This document shows positions 41,251 through 50,391 of a DNA stretch of 64,000 bases, one piece after another. The translations under genes and the position numbers were made by a program. Position 1 is the first letter of the stretch, and each line of letters begins with the position of its first letter. Below the pieces are notes generated by a model, which searched no databases, was not told the origin of the DNA, and saw nothing but the letters and a program-made list of their open reading frames with translations. Source of the DNA: Propioniciclava flava (GTDB taxonomy: Bacteria; Actinomycetota; Actinomycetes; Propionibacteriales; Propionibacteriaceae). The DNA lies in assembly GCF_004126535.1 (NCBI RefSeq), contig NZ_PPCV01000003.1, forward strand, positions 248,001-312,000. Direction: 5' to 3'.

Positions 41251-42210
41251 TTATTGCTCAGTCGCTACACCCTCACGTAGGACGACCAGGATCCTGTCGA
41301 GGTCATCCTCCCCGGCGAACTCGATCGTGATCTTGCCCTTGTTGCGGCCGATCTGGACGTTGACGCGGGTATCGAGGCTGTCGGTGAGCGATTGCGTGAG
41401 TGCCGTGGCGCGAGGTGAGGGCTCGCGCGTAGCGGGTGAACGTCGCCGACGCGTTTCGCTGTGCTGCGTCAAGGCGATGATCTCTTCGACCGTCCTTACG
41501 CTAAGGCCCTCTGCGACGATGCGTTGAGCGAGACGCTCCTGCTCGACCGGATCGGACAAGGTGAGCAATGCGCGTGCGTGCCCTGCCGACAACACCCCCG
41601 CCGCGACGCGGCGTTGGACGGGCGCCGGGAGCCGGAGAAGACGGATGGTGTTGGAGATTTGGGGGCGCGAACGCTTGATCCGAGTGGCGAGTTCATCCTG
41701 GGTGCAGCCGAAGTCGTCCAGCATCTGCTGGTAGGCCGCCGCCTCTTCGAGGGGATTCAACTGGACACGGTGGAGGTTTTCGAGGAGCGCGTCGCGCAGG
41801 AGGTCGTGATCAGCCGTTTCGCGGACGATGGCGGGGATGACCGACCGGCCCGCCGCCTTGGTGGCGCGCAGCCTCCGCTCCCCCATGACAAGTTCGTAGC
41901 CCTGACCAAGGGGTCGCACGACGATGGGTTGCAGGAGTCCGACCTCGGAAATGGACTCCACCAGCTCAGCAAGCTCCTCGTCATCGAAGTATTGACGTGG
42001 CTGCTTTGGATTGGTGGTGATGCTCGCGACGGGGATCTCCGCGAATGACGATCCCTGCGGGGCCGCGACGAGCTCCGGGGCTCCGGAAGTCTGTGCGACC
42101 TCCGTCCTGGGCTCATCCGTTCGCTCATCGGTATTTGATTCTGGCCCCGTGGGGCGGATGAGGTCTCCTAGACCACGCCCCAGGCCAGTTCGCTGCCGCG
42201 GTGCCGCCAT
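41251..42210 (-). CDS. parB: Chromosome-partitioning protein ParB (CTPase, parS-binding)
   Basis: 319 residues. Order: N-terminal [12 protein letters not shown] box that stimulates ParA, then the ParB/Srx CTPase domain ([32 protein letters not shown]), the helix-turn-helix ([20 protein letters not shown]) and the C-terminal dimerisation region ([16 protein letters not shown]). ATG 42210 has AAAGGAG 5 nt upstream. ParB loads at parS and spreads as a clamp to organise the origin. It is the second gene of the parAB operon, 19 nt after parA. Confidence 0.97.
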   Translation of the reverse strand: MAAPRQRTGLGRGLGDLIRPTGPESNTDERTDEPRTEVAQTSGAPELVAAPQGSSFAEIPVASITTNPKQPRQYFDDEELAELVESISEVGLLQPIVVRPLGQGYELVMGERRLRATKAAGRSVIPAIVRETADHDLLRDALLENLHRVQLNPLEEAAAYQQMLDDFGCTQDELATRIKRSRPQISNTIRLLRLPAPVQRRVAAGVLSAGHARALLTLSDPVEQERLAQRIVAEGLSVRTVEEIIALTQHSETRRRRSPATREPSPRATALTQSLTDSLDTRVNVQIGRNKGKITIEFAGEDDLDRILVVLREGVATEQ

Positions 42211-42229
42211 GACTTCTCCTTTGTTGTGG

Positions 42230-43144
42230 TCAGATCGTTGGCGTGACGCCACGCGCGGCGATCTCCTCGGCCGCTCGGACGTAGGCCTGCGCGCCGACGG
42301 ATGAGTAGTGATAGGTCAAGACCGTCTGCCCAAACGAAGGCGCCTCGGCGATCCGCACCGATCGCGGGATCACCGTCTCCAACGTCTCACGTTCAAAGTG
42401 CGTCCTGACTTCTTGGGCCACCTGGTTAGCGAGGTTCGTTCGGGCATCGAACATCGTCAAGAGGACAGTAGAGAGAGTCAGATCGTCATTCAATCTGCCC
42501 TTGACTAGGTCAATCGTTCGCAGTAGCTGGGTTACTCCCTCCAGTGCGTAGTACTCACACTGGATGGGGATCAACAGTTCCTGTGCGGCCACGAGGGCAT
42601 TGAGGGTGAGGAGCCCGAGCGATGGGGGGCAGTCGATGATGACGTAGTCGACGTAGTAGTCGCGGAAGAAGTGGTGTAGCGCCGTGCGCAAGCGCGTTTC
42701 ACGTGAAACGGCTGCGACCAGTCCGATCTCAGCTCCGGCCAGGTCGATCGACGCGGGAAGTACCCACAATCCGGGTACCTCCGGACACCGCATGACCGCG
42801 TCAATGATCGGGAGTTGATCGACGAGGACCTCATAGGTCCCGATCGTGCCCTCCTCATGGGGGACATTCAGAGCCGTGGACGCATTCCCCTGCGGATCAA
42901 CATCGATCACCAGGACGCGCAGCCCACCCTCCGCAAGCGCTGCGGCAATGTTGACCGCAGTGGTCGTCTTGCCGACGCCGCCCTTCTGGTTTGCAACGAC
43001 CATGATTCGTGGCGAATCAGGATGCGGCAGTGAGCCCGTTTCACGTGAAACATCGACGGACAGATCATCCGGCACATCAGGACGAAAAGGCTCGTCGTCC
43101 GGCGTCAGGAGAACCCTGCGCGGTCTCGTTACGGAATCAGGCAC
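42230..43144 (-). CDS. parA: Chromosome-partitioning ATPase ParA (Soj)
   Basis: 304 residues. Deviant Walker [21 protein letters not shown], Walker A' region [16 protein letters not shown], Walker [19 protein letters not shown], and a ~45-residue N-terminal extension. ParA segregates the ParB-bound origin. The start is GTG 43144 with GAGGAG 8 nt upstream. Two parS sites sit within the coding strand, encoding VSRET in both cases (residues ~32-36 and ~144-148), as seen in other actinobacteria. Confidence 0.97.
   Translation of the reverse strand: MPDSVTRPRRVLLTPDDEPFRPDVPDDLSVDVSRETGSLPHPDSPRIMVVANQKGGVGKTTTAVNIAAALAEGGLRVLVIDVDPQGNASTALNVPHEEGTIGTYEVLVDQLPIIDAVMRCPEVPGLWVLPASIDLAGAEIGLVAAVSRETRLRTALHHFFRDYYVDYVIIDCPPSLGLLTLNALVAAQELLIPIQCEYYALEGVTQLLRTIDLVKGRLNDDLTLSTVLLTMFDARTNLANQVAQEVRTHFERETLETVIPRSVRIAEAPSFGQTVLTYHYSSVGAQAYVRAAEEIAARGVTPTI
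42695..42710. promoter_or_regulatory. parS site 1 (inside parA)
   Basis: CGTTTCACGTGAAACG, a perfect 16-bp palindrome with the universal parS core GTTTCACGTGAAAC. It is within the parA coding region. Confidence 0.93.
43037..43052. promoter_or_regulatory. parS site 2 (near the parA start)
   Basis: CGTTTCACGTGAAACA, carrying the full 14-bp parS core, close to the parA 5' end. Confidence 0.93.
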
Positions 43145-43421
43145 GATGAAGACTCCTCATTGGCGACTGCTGAACGAGTCTAACCCGCGCATCCGACAAG
43201 AAGCCCCTGCGAACGCGCTTCCAGCGCGTCGATTCTGCACCTCAGTCGGGATTTCCCCTGAACTCTCGACGCGGGGTAGAGACCCAGCGCGCATCGGTAG
43301 ATCAAGGGGGATGCGGACCAGGGGACTCTCGCTTCCACCAGCGCTCGGGACGAGGCATGAAGCTGGGTCCTCCCCTACCGAGGGCAGTGGGCCGGATGAT
43401 CGCTCCGCCGAAACGCCCAAC

Positions 43422-43437
43422 GTTTCACGTGAAACAT
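43422..43437. promoter_or_regulatory. parS site 3 (upstream of parA)
   Basis: CGTTTCACGTGAAACA, the same core, in the gene-poor spacer about 280 nt upstream of parA. Spacings between the three sites are ~342 and ~385 bp. Confidence 0.93.
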
Positions 43438-43834
43438 CAGCCCCGAAAGGGCCGCCCCCCCCCCCACGGATCAGCCTCGAAACCTCGGCAACGCAACCCG
43501 AGCGACCAGGACCCAAAACCACGGGCACCACCGGAAGCACCGAAGGGCTTCGCGGCCGACATATCGGGCCCCGCCAGCAAACACCACAGCCCCCTCACCG
43601 CGCGCACTCCCTAGGCGAAGGCCCCAGCTCCACCTAGAGCCCTCGGGCACCTCTGACAGCGGGGGCTGCGAACCGGTGGATCCACCTCATGGGAGGTGAG
43701 TGAACTCCCCAACGCCCGAAGTCTTGCACCCGACAACCTGACTACCGGCAGCCCGGCACCCGCTCTTGCGATACCCCCAACCGTGACCCCAGCACGCGCA
43801 ACACGGAACCCGACAAGCCCAGGCACCCCGCAAC

Positions 43835-43906
43835 CCAGCACCAGCACCAGCACCAGCACCAGCACCAGCACCAGCACCAGCACCAGCACCAGCACCAGCA
43901 CCAGCA
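43835..43906. repeat. Hexanucleotide microsatellite (CCAGCA) x 12
   Basis: Twelve uninterrupted CCAGCA units, 72 bp. Translated, it gives only Ser-Thr or Val-Leu dipeptide runs, in frames that are not credible genes. Confidence 0.97.
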
Positions 43907-43983
43907 CAACATATCCCGTGCCCGTGACTCGCACCCGGCACCCCGCATTGGGCACCCCGCACCGAAAAGTCCACACCTGGCAG

Positions 43984-44018
43984 CCCGTAGCCCGTAGCCC
44001 GCAGCCCGCAGCCCGCAG
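43984..44018. repeat. Five tandem 7-bp units, CCCGTAG x 2 then CCCGCAG x 3
   Basis: Uninterrupted 35-bp array of CCCGYAG units. A 7-bp unit length also occurs in the CTCTCGG triplet at 40683-40703. Confidence 0.93.
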
Positions 44019-45081
44019 CCACATCATCACCGCATCACACTTGAGTGGAAGGCCGCCAAGCACCACAAGGCCAGGACTGCAAAGCAGCCACCGGAACGTC
44101 GCCCCCGACAATCACTCCACTCCCGACGGTGACTCCCAGACAACAAGCCTCACCCGACACCCCCAGCCCCCGAGGCGGGCGGCAGAAGCCAGAAGCACCA
44201 TACGAGCAGCCATGAGAGCAACGCCACAAGTGCACACTAAAGCGACAGACGACGACCCCCGGCGGTAGCGCTGGATAGCACTCGCGAGCGGCCGCTCACA
44301 GCGACGCCGGTATGCTCACGACTTGATCGTCACGAAGCGCCCAGGCGCCGGACAACTCAGCGCCCCAGCTGCCTTCGCGACGATGAGCCCCTCTGACCCA
44401 TAAAGCGACGGTGGCGAGGTAGGCAGCGGCACGGCCAAGCGCGCCCCAGCGCCGCGCAAGGCAAGCTCGCTCCGCAACACCAACAGAGACAGCCCAAAGC
44501 CGGATAGGGAGATCACATCCCTCTTTATCGACTTACCGTCTTATTGTTCTATCTCGTTAGCGATACGCGGTCGCACCCTAAGGAAACCCCGGAGGAAGAT
44601 CCCCACCATTATCGGCCTGGCCATCCAACACACAGAAGTCATCTCGGCCCCCCTAACGTGAGGGTGTGCCCCACCCCACGCCGGGTGAACTCCTCCATAG
44701 CTAGGGGCACTCACCCGCGTGACGCGGTGCGCTCTCCCGCAGACACCACTCCCACTGCGGCACTGCGAAAACCCCCACCCCCAAGCAGGAACGCGGATTC
44801 ATGTAAACCTCGTCCGTATGTGCAGCCTCAGCCCCATCGCGGGCCTCCCTATCGCGGGCCTCGTCCCACACTGCGGCGCCTAGGGCGACAAACCACAGAG
44901 GGTGGCATCGGGCCCCGACCTTCGCCGCGTCCAGCCCGCCCCTGGCGGACCCGGCGGCAGCCCGAGGAGATTCCCATGGAGTTCCGAACCGGCGTCCGCA
45001 CCGGCGGCGAGCAACCCGCGAGAGAAACCACCCCCGGGCGCGTCACGAAGGCACGCAAGGCCTACGAAGAACTCCGAGCGG

Positions 45082-45723
45082 TCAGCGAGCGTCGCGCTGG
45101 CACAACACCAGCCAGGTGGGCTCTGCGCCCGGGTAGGCCACCTCTTGATGCACGGACGCCTTCAAAGCCCGCTTACGCAGGACGCCACGAGCATCATCGA
45201 CCTCTTGTTGAGCGGAGGAGCCCTTCAACGCCACGATGCGTCCCTCGCGCCCCATGAGCGGCTCACACCATTGCACCAGCTTTGCCAGGGCCGCCACGGC
45301 TCGCGACGTGACGACGTCGTAGCGACCACGGTGGACCAGCGGATCGTGGTCCGACGCCTGTGAGGCCCTGCCGCGCACCACCGTGACGCGCTCAGCCAGC
45401 CCAACCTCCGCAACCACCTCGCTGAGGAACGTGGCGCGTCGCTGCAGGGGCTCCAGCAGGGTCACCTGAAGGTCCGGACGAGCGATAGCCAGGGGAATGC
45501 CCGGAAGGCCCGCCCCAGACCCCACATCGACCACACAAGCCCCCTGAGGCACCAAAGCGGATACGGCCACACTGTTCAGGACGTGACGCTCCCAGATCCG
45601 CTCCACCTCGCGAGGCCCGATCAGCCCCCACTCGACCCCGCGCGTCGTCAGCAGATGCGCGTAGGCGGACGCCATCGCGGCGTCCGCCCCAAAGAGGTCA
45701 CCGGCGACCGCCGGCATCTCCAT
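45082..45723 (-). CDS. rsmG: 16S rRNA (guanine-527-N7)-methyltransferase RsmG
   Basis: 213 residues. SAM-dependent methyltransferase fold with motif I VVDVGSGAGLPGIPLAIARP, the preceding ERIWERHVLNSVAVSALVP, and YDVVTSRAVAALAKLVQW. It modifies G527 of 16S rRNA; loss gives low-level streptomycin resistance in several bacteria. It is third from the origin on the minus strand, after yidC and jag, the standard order. ATG 45723 lies 3 nt after the jag stop with AAGG within jag as a weak ribosome site; ATG 45717 is the alternative. Confidence 0.96.
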   Translation of the reverse strand: MEMPAVAGDLFGADAAMASAYAHLLTTRGVEWGLIGPREVERIWERHVLNSVAVSALVPQGACVVDVGSGAGLPGIPLAIARPDLQVTLLEPLQRRATFLSEVVAEVGLAERVTVVRGRASQASDHDPLVHRGRYDVVTSRAVAALAKLVQWCEPLMGREGRIVALKGSSAQQEVDDARGVLRKRALKASVHQEVAYPGAEPTWLVLCQRDAR

Positions 45724-45726
45724 CGC

Positions 45727-46287
45727 TTAGGCCTTCGGCAGCACGACCACGCGCCGACGGGGCTCCTCGCCCTCCGACTCGCTCGACAACCCGGCCGCAG
45801 CGACAGAGTCGTGAACGATCTTGCGCTGATACGGGTTCATGGGGCTCAAACGCACCGGCTCGCCGGAGTTCTGCACGTCAGCGATCGCGTCGGCGGCGAG
45901 ATCCTGGAGCTGGCGACGCTGCTTGTCCCGATACCCGGCGATGTCGAGCATCAGGCGGCTGCGGTGACCGGTCTCGGTCATGACCGCCAGGCGCGCCAAC
46001 TCCTGCAGCGCGTCCAGGACCTCGCCCTCCTTGCCGACCAGGACATCGCCATCCGTGATGACGGAGACGTGAGCCCGGCCGGACTCGTTGAACGTGTCGA
46101 TGTCCCCATCGAGATCCGCGATGTCGAGCAGTTCCTCCAAGTAGTCCGCTGCGATCTCGCCCTCGTTGTTCAGGGCCTCCTCGCGCTTGCTCACCTTGGG
46201 GGCGTCCGCGTCCTCGTCGACGGGCTCTTCGATCGCGACATCCTCGGCCTCGACGACCTCGGACACGACGGATTGATCCTCACTCAT
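45727..46287 (-). CDS. jag: Jag/KhpB RNA-binding protein (KH and R3H domains)
   Basis: 186 residues. A ~55-residue acidic N-terminus (EDQSVVSEVVEAEDVAIEEP) precedes the KH-like domain (VSVITDGDVLVGKEGEVLDA) and a C-terminal R3H domain (LSPMNPYQRKIVHDSVAA). The N-terminal Jag domain of Firmicutes is absent, as usual in actinobacteria. It binds RNA, probably with a KhpA partner encoded elsewhere, and affects cell division and envelope genes. Thirty nt after yidC. Confidence 0.93.
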   Translation of the reverse strand: MSEDQSVVSEVVEAEDVAIEEPVDEDADAPKVSKREEALNNEGEIAADYLEELLDIADLDGDIDTFNESGRAHVSVITDGDVLVGKEGEVLDALQELARLAVMTETGHRSRLMLDIAGYRDKQRRQLQDLAADAIADVQNSGEPVRLSPMNPYQRKIVHDSVAAAGLSSESEGEEPRRRVVVLPKA

Positions 46288-46317
46288 GTTCGCTCATTTC
46301 CTCGTGGGGGAGGGTCC

Positions 46318-47403
46318 TCAGGAACGGGGCCCCTGCTTGCGGGTGGCGCGTGAACCCTTGGTCGGCTGCTGCCGACGGACGCGCTGCTTACTCAATCCGT
46401 CGCCCGACTCCGACGCATCGGAATCAGCGGATGCAGGATCGACGTTGGTGTTCGTCGCGGTCGTGCCCTGACGCGCGACCTTGGTCGGATCGCCAGCCAC
46501 CGGACTTGCCTTGGTCTTGCGCATCTTCGCGCGGCGCTCAGCCAAGATCGCGTCGGGATCCTTGCCGCGGGCGCGCATCCGATCCTGCCAATCGATGAAC
46601 GCGGGCGTCCCAGGCGTCGGGTTGTTGTGGATCAGGATGTACTGCTGCCCCAGCGTCCACAGGTTCGAGGCGAACCAGTAGATCATGACGCCGATGGGGA
46701 AGTTCACGCCGGTGAACAAGTAGATCGCCGGGAAGAGGTACAGCATCATCTTCTGCTGCTGCGCCATCGGGCCCGTGAGTGCCTCCGGCGGCATGTTCTT
46801 GCGCGTCATCTGCAACTGCGTGATGAACAAGGTCACCGTCATGCCGATGATGAGGAAGACCGTCACGAAGAACGTCGAGTTGAAGTTCGTCAGGCCGTTG
46901 TTGCTCAAGGTGGCGGAGATCTCCGCACCGAAGACGCGAGCATGCTGCAGCGAGGTCACCAGGGCAGGGTTCTGCTCGAAGAAGTAACCCTTCGGCTGCC
47001 CGTGAGCTGCACCGTTGAGCACGTAGAACAAGCCCAGGAAGATCGGCATCTGGATCAGCAAAGGCAGACACGACGCGGCGGGGTTAACCCCCTCCTCGCG
47101 GTACAGCTTCTGCATCTCTTCGGCGAGCTTGTTGCGATCGCTGCCGTACTTCTCCTGCAGCGCGCGCGTCTTCGGCGCAACCAACTGCATCGAGCGGGAA
47201 CTGTTGATCTGCTTGACGAACAGCGGAATCATCAGCATCCGGACGACGACGGTCAGCGACACGATCGCCAACGCCCACGTCCAGCCCGACTCGCTGTCGA
47301 GTACCTGGCTGTAAAGCCAGTGGAAGCCGACCAGGATGCCGGACATCGCGGCATAGATCGGCTGCATGATCAGGTCCAGGAAGCCGAGAATCCCGTCAAA
47401 CAC
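46318..47403 (-). CDS. yidC: Membrane protein insertase YidC
   Basis: 361 residues. Five-TM core: VRMLMIPLFVKQINSSRSMQ (with the conserved hydrophilic-groove Arg), LPLLIQMPIFLGLFYVLNG, FFVTVFLIIGMTVTLF and the paired C-terminal TM (PAIYLFTGVNFPIGVMIYWF). A ~100-residue Lys/Arg/Ser-rich tail may contact ribosomes. GTG 47403 overlaps the yidD frame by 8 nt and has AAGG ~8 nt upstream. It inserts membrane proteins with or without SecYEG. Confidence 0.96.
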   Translation of the reverse strand: MFDGILGFLDLIMQPIYAAMSGILVGFHWLYSQVLDSESGWTWALAIVSLTVVVRMLMIPLFVKQINSSRSMQLVAPKTRALQEKYGSDRNKLAEEMQKLYREEGVNPAASCLPLLIQMPIFLGLFYVLNGAAHGQPKGYFFEQNPALVTSLQHARVFGAEISATLSNNGLTNFNSTFFVTVFLIIGMTVTLFITQLQMTRKNMPPEALTGPMAQQQKMMLYLFPAIYLFTGVNFPIGVMIYWFASNLWTLGQQYILIHNNPTPGTPAFIDWQDRMRARGKDPDAILAERRAKMRKTKASPVAGDPTKVARQGTTATNTNVDPASADSDASESGDGLSKQRVRRQQPTKGSRATRKQGPRS

Positions 47404-47635
47404 GCTGCACCTTCTGTGCGTCAGTGGTCGGCACGGGGTCAATGCCCCCGAGCGACCAGGGATGGCAGCGCACGAGGCGCTTCATGGTCAACCACGTGCC
47501 TTTTACGGCGCCATGGATCCGGACGGCGTCCAGAGCGTAGGCCGAGCACGTGGGATGAAACTTGCAGACATCCCCATACAGGGGGCTGATGACGGCGCGA
47601 TAGGCCTTCAGAAGGCCAATCAGGACGTACTTCAT
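47396..47635 (-). CDS. yidD: YidD, membrane protein insertion efficiency factor
   Basis: 79 residues. The family sequence is plain: LLKAYRAVISPLYGDVCKFH, then PTCSAYALDAVRIHGAVKG and RLVRCHPWSLGGIDPVP, with the conserved Cys residues. ATG 47635 overlaps the rnpA stop by 4 nt, and the 3' end overlaps yidC by 8 nt. It assists YidC/SecYEG in membrane insertion. Confidence 0.96.
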   Translation of the reverse strand: MKYVLIGLLKAYRAVISPLYGDVCKFHPTCSAYALDAVRIHGAVKGTWLTMKRLVRCHPWSLGGIDPVPTTDAQKVQRV

Positions 47636-47973
47636 CGAAACGACCCGAGCTTGCCCAACGCAGAATCCCACGCGGGCACCATGTCGTCTCGGAGGCACCC
47701 CGTCGCTGCCGACGGCAGCGCTCGCACCACAACGTCCACCCCGTCAGGGACGCGAGCAATCTGCTGCGCGACGAGGTGGCGGAGTTGTCGCTTCACGCGG
47801 TTGCGGGTGACGGCATTGCCGACCGCCTTGGAGACCACGAAGCCAGCCCGGGACGGTTGTGCCCCTGTAGCCAGCGCGTGGACCACCAAGGTATGCCGCC
47901 CAGCCCGGACACCCTGACGCACCACGGAACGGAACGCGTCCGAGGTGCGCAGTCTGTGTTCGGCGGGCAGCAC
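47632..47973 (-). CDS. rnpA: Ribonuclease P protein component
   Basis: 113 residues from GTG 47973. It begins LPAEHRLRTSDAFRSVVRQG and contains the RNR motif region VSKAVGNAVTRNRVKRQLRH that binds the P RNA. It processes the 5' end of tRNA precursors. The start lies 19 nt after the rpmH stop; a ribosome site is not clear, so coupling is likely. In-frame sequence upstream belongs to the rpmH region and is not part of the protein. Confidence 0.93.
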   Translation of the reverse strand: MLPAEHRLRTSDAFRSVVRQGVRAGRHTLVVHALATGAQPSRAGFVVSKAVGNAVTRNRVKRQLRHLVAQQIARVPDGVDVVVRALPSAATGCLRDDMVPAWDSALGKLGSFR

Positions 47974-47992
47974 CGCTGCGGAAGTTCTGTGG

Positions 47993-48130
47993 TCAGCCAG
48001 CGAGGCGGACGCGGCCCTTGCGGCGGCGCGCGGCCAGAATGCTGCGGCCGGCGCGCGTCCGCATGCGCAGGCGGAAACCATGGGTGCGGCTGCGACGCCG
48101 GTTGCTCGGCTGGAAAGTGCGCTTGCTCAC
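47993..48130 (-). CDS. rpmH: 50S ribosomal protein L34
   Basis: 45 residues translated from GTG 48130: [20 protein letters not shown], then [20 protein letters not shown] and RLAG. This is unmistakable L34. GGGAG lies 8 nt before the start. It heads the rpmH-rnpA-yidD-yidC-jag-rsmG operon running away from the origin. Confidence 0.97.
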   Translation of the reverse strand: MSKRTFQPSNRRRSRTHGFRLRMRTRAGRSILAARRRKGRVRLAG

Positions 48131-48453
48131 GCCTGTTCTCCCTCGTGATCACGGTCTGATCGGATCGACTGGACCCACAGTGGACCCAGGCATCGCCAAG
48201 ACGACGACTACCCAACGATACGCGGACGCGTCCCCATCGAGCAAACCGGAGCGTTCACAGGTGGCAAGTCGAGCCGACACGCCGGTCGCTCGTCGATTCG
48301 ATCCTCGCCATTTGCCGGTCGTCACGACACAGGACTAGCGTGGCTCCCCACGACATGGCACCGCCAGCCGCCGTCGTCGTGTACGTTGTCCACACCTGTG
48401 GATGACGATTGTGGACACGTCGTCCCCAAAACCGGCGTATTGAGGAGAGTGTG
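48131..48453. other. rpmH-dnaA divergent intergenic region with DnaA boxes and a dnaA promoter
   Basis: Three DnaA-box-like 9-mers cluster at 48386-48394 (TTGTCCACA, perfect), 48398-48406 (minus, TCATCCACA) and 48410-48418 (minus, GTGTCCACA), just upstream of dnaA. TTGCCG (48312-48317) and TAGCGT (48336-48341), with an 18-bp spacer, form a plausible dnaA promoter. The boxes lie downstream of it, fitting DnaA autorepression. Confidence 0.6.
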
Positions 48454-49842
48454 ATGGCCGACGACGCCACCCTCGCCTCGGCATGGGCGCATGTGATCGA
48501 CTCCGCTCCGACACCGGTCAAGGTGTGGGTGAAGGCAGCCAAACCCTTGGCTTTGCACGAGTCGACACTGCTGGTCGCCGTCCCCAACGACTTCAGCCGC
48601 GAACGCATCGCCTCGCGCAACCGAGACATGATCGAAGGCGCCCTCACTGCCTTCTATCGACGCCCCATTCACATCGCGGTCAGCGTGGATTCCTCCCTCG
48701 AACCCGACGACACCGACACGGACACCGTCGCCCCCGAACTCCCATTGGAGGTGACCTCGCACGGCCTCGGAGCCTCACACGTCAGCGCCACCTCGAACAT
48801 GTCGGGGGACCGGCTCAACCCGAAGTACACCTTCGAGAACTTCGTCATCGGCAGTTCGAACCGGTTCGCTCACGCGGCCGCGGTCGCCGTCGCCGAGGCC
48901 CCCGGCAAGTCGTACAACCCCCTGATGATCTATGGCCCCTCCGGCCTGGGGAAAACTCACCTTCTCCACGGCATCGGGCACTACGTTTTGCAGTACTTCC
49001 CGCAGGTTCGGGTCAAGTACGTCTCGACCGAAGAGCTCACCAACGACTTCATCAACGCGATCTCGGAGAACCGGACGGTCGAGTTCCGGCGCACCTACCG
49101 TGACATCGACGTGTTGCTGATCGACGACATCCAGTTCCTGGAGAGCAAGATCCAGACCCAGGAAGAGTTCTTCCACACGTTCAACACTTTGCACAACGCG
49201 CAAAAGCAGATCGTGATGACGTCGGATCGCCCGCCCAAAGCCCTCGAAGCGCTGGAGCCGCGGCTTCGCAGCCGCTTCGAGTGGGGTCTGCTGACCGACA
49301 TCCAACCGCCCGACCTCGAGACGCGCATCGCCATCTTGCGGAAGAAGGCGTCAGCGGAGCATCTCATGGCCACACCGGAGGTCCTGGAGTTCATCGGCGG
49401 CAAGATCGCCACCAACATCCGCGAACTCGAAGGCGCACTGATCCGCGTCACCGCGTTCGCCTCGCTGAACCACCAGCCGGTCGATCTGCGCCTGGCCGAG
49501 GAGGTCCTCAAAGACCTCATCCCCGAGGGCCTGGAGACCCAGATCACGCCGCCGCTGATCATGACCCAGACCGCGAACTACTTCAACATCACCATCGACG
49601 ACCTGTGCGGCCCGGCCCGCACCCACGTCCTGGTCACCGCCCGGCAGATCGCCATGTACCTGTGTCGTGAACTGACGGACTTCTCCCTGCCCGCGATCGG
49701 GCGGCTGTTCGGGAACCGCGACCACACCACGGTGATGCACGCCAACAAGAAGATCCGCCAGCTCATGGCCGAGCGTCGGACGATCTACAACCAGGTCACC
49801 GAACTCACCAACCGCATCAAACAAGCCGCCTCCGCCCACTAG
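48454..49842 (+). CDS. dnaA: Chromosomal replication initiator DnaA
   Basis: 462 residues. Domain I (residues ~1-80), a short acidic domain II, AAA+ domain III (Walker [14 protein letters not shown] with Lys167; Walker [12 protein letters not shown]; sensor region [20 protein letters not shown]) and DNA-binding domain IV ([20 protein letters not shown]). ATG 48454 has GAGGAG ~8 nt upstream. It binds the boxes on both sides and opens oriC. A hairpin follows the stop. Confidence 0.98.
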   Translation: MADDATLASAWAHVIDSAPTPVKVWVKAAKPLALHESTLLVAVPNDFSRERIASRNRDMIEGALTAFYRRPIHIAVSVDSSLEPDDTDTDTVAPELPLEVTSHGLGASHVSATSNMSGDRLNPKYTFENFVIGSSNRFAHAAAVAVAEAPGKSYNPLMIYGPSGLGKTHLLHGIGHYVLQYFPQVRVKYVSTEELTNDFINAISENRTVEFRRTYRDIDVLLIDDIQFLESKIQTQEEFFHTFNTLHNAQKQIVMTSDRPPKALEALEPRLRSRFEWGLLTDIQPPDLETRIAILRKKASAEHLMATPEVLEFIGGKIATNIRELEGALIRVTAFASLNHQPVDLRLAEEVLKDLIPEGLETQITPPLIMTQTANYFNITIDDLCGPARTHVLVTARQIAMYLCRELTDFSLPAIGRLFGNRDHTTVMHANKKIRQLMAERRTIYNQVTELTNRIKQAASAH

Positions 49843-50391
49843 CGGCACACCCTCGCATCTCGGCCCCTCCGGCGAGCTCGCGCTTTCCGCAGCGTCATGG
49901 GGCCCCCTTCTCGTGGTCGAGAGGGGGTCCCGTCGATGCGCCTTCGCCCCGTGTCGCCTCCACGATGTGGACAGGTCGGCACCGCGTCACCCCCAGGACA
50001 CGGACGCGTTACCCGCAGGCGAGTTCTCCCCAGGAAGGCTGTGGACAAGTACCTCAAACTGTGGACAGAGTGGATAACGTCACGGTTAACCACAACGCAT
50101 CCCCGGCCTACGGTTGGTTCTCCACAGCATCACCGGGGGCGAAACACCGCCACGATCAGGCGATTCGATCGCCATCCACGGTATGCACAGGGGTGATGAC
50201 GACCGAGAAAGGTTAGACATCTCCCTCTCCTCTAAGTCTGCGGATGGGCATATGTGGGTAACGCCCATGCCGCCCACGATGCAGGCGTCCCTGAACTGCC
50301 CTTGCCGCTACCACCCTCAACAGGGGACACCTCCCGACCGCCCGGTCTGGATATGATCGCTATGCAGCCAATCCACGATCGGGGAGCATCA
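49843..50391. other. oriC (dnaA-dnaN intergenic region)
   Basis: 549 nt without a gene. DnaA-box-like 9-mers: 49966-49974 (minus, CTGTCCACA), 50040-50048 (minus, perfect TTGTCCACA), 50060-50068 (minus, CTGTCCACA), 50069-50077 (minus, TTATCCACT), 50118-50126 (plus, TTCTCCACA) and 50253-50261 (minus, TTACCCACA). The densest cluster is at 50040-50126. A+T-rich unwinding DNA is not obvious, though GGTTAACCACAA (50084-50095) and 50205-50235 are locally richer in A+T. TATGAT (50352-50357) may be the dnaN -10. Confidence 0.88.
49900..49931 (+). terminator. Hairpin downstream of dnaA
   Basis: 14-bp stem with two mismatches (49900-49913 with 49918-49931), loop TGGT. It would end dnaA transcripts before the DnaA-box cluster. 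Confidence 0.6.

Larger units (their letters stand above)
43145..45081. other. 1.9-kb gene-poor spacer between parA and rsmG
   Basis: No reading frame here has protein-like composition, a ribosome site and a sensible start. Content seen: parS site 3, an 11-C run (43455-43465), the 12 x CCAGCA array, a 5 x 7-bp array, repeated GCACCCCGCA-type words near 43930-43965, and an A+T-rich patch near 44521-44570 (CTTATTGTTCTATC). Composition is strongly strand-biased (C-rich on the plus strand). Promoters of parA and rsmG relatives are presumably at its ends but I cannot place them. Confidence 0.7.

Noticed and set aside
43157-43540. 127-codon minus-strand frame upstream of parA containing VSRET
   Set aside because: VSRET here is simply the parS palindrome read in one frame; the frame has no ribosome site or family match.
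43611-44111. 166-codon minus-strand frame with Val-Leu repeats
   Set aside because: Same microsatellite read from the other side; composition outside the repeat is not protein-like.
43696-44268. 190-codon open frame across the CCAGCA array (Ser-Thr dipeptide run)
   Set aside because: No ribosome site; the opposite strand is equally open (Val-Leu run), and the frame exists only because the repeat lacks stops.
44316-44516. 66-codon minus-strand frame in the parA-rsmG spacer starting with a hydrophobic stretch
   Set aside because: GTG start with a purine tract only 2 nt away, no recognisable family, and no neighbouring support. Not reported as a gene.
44544-45257. 237-codon plus-strand frame running into rsmG
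   Set aside because: Half of it is antisense to rsmG, and the rest is Pro/Arg/Thr-rich with no start signal.
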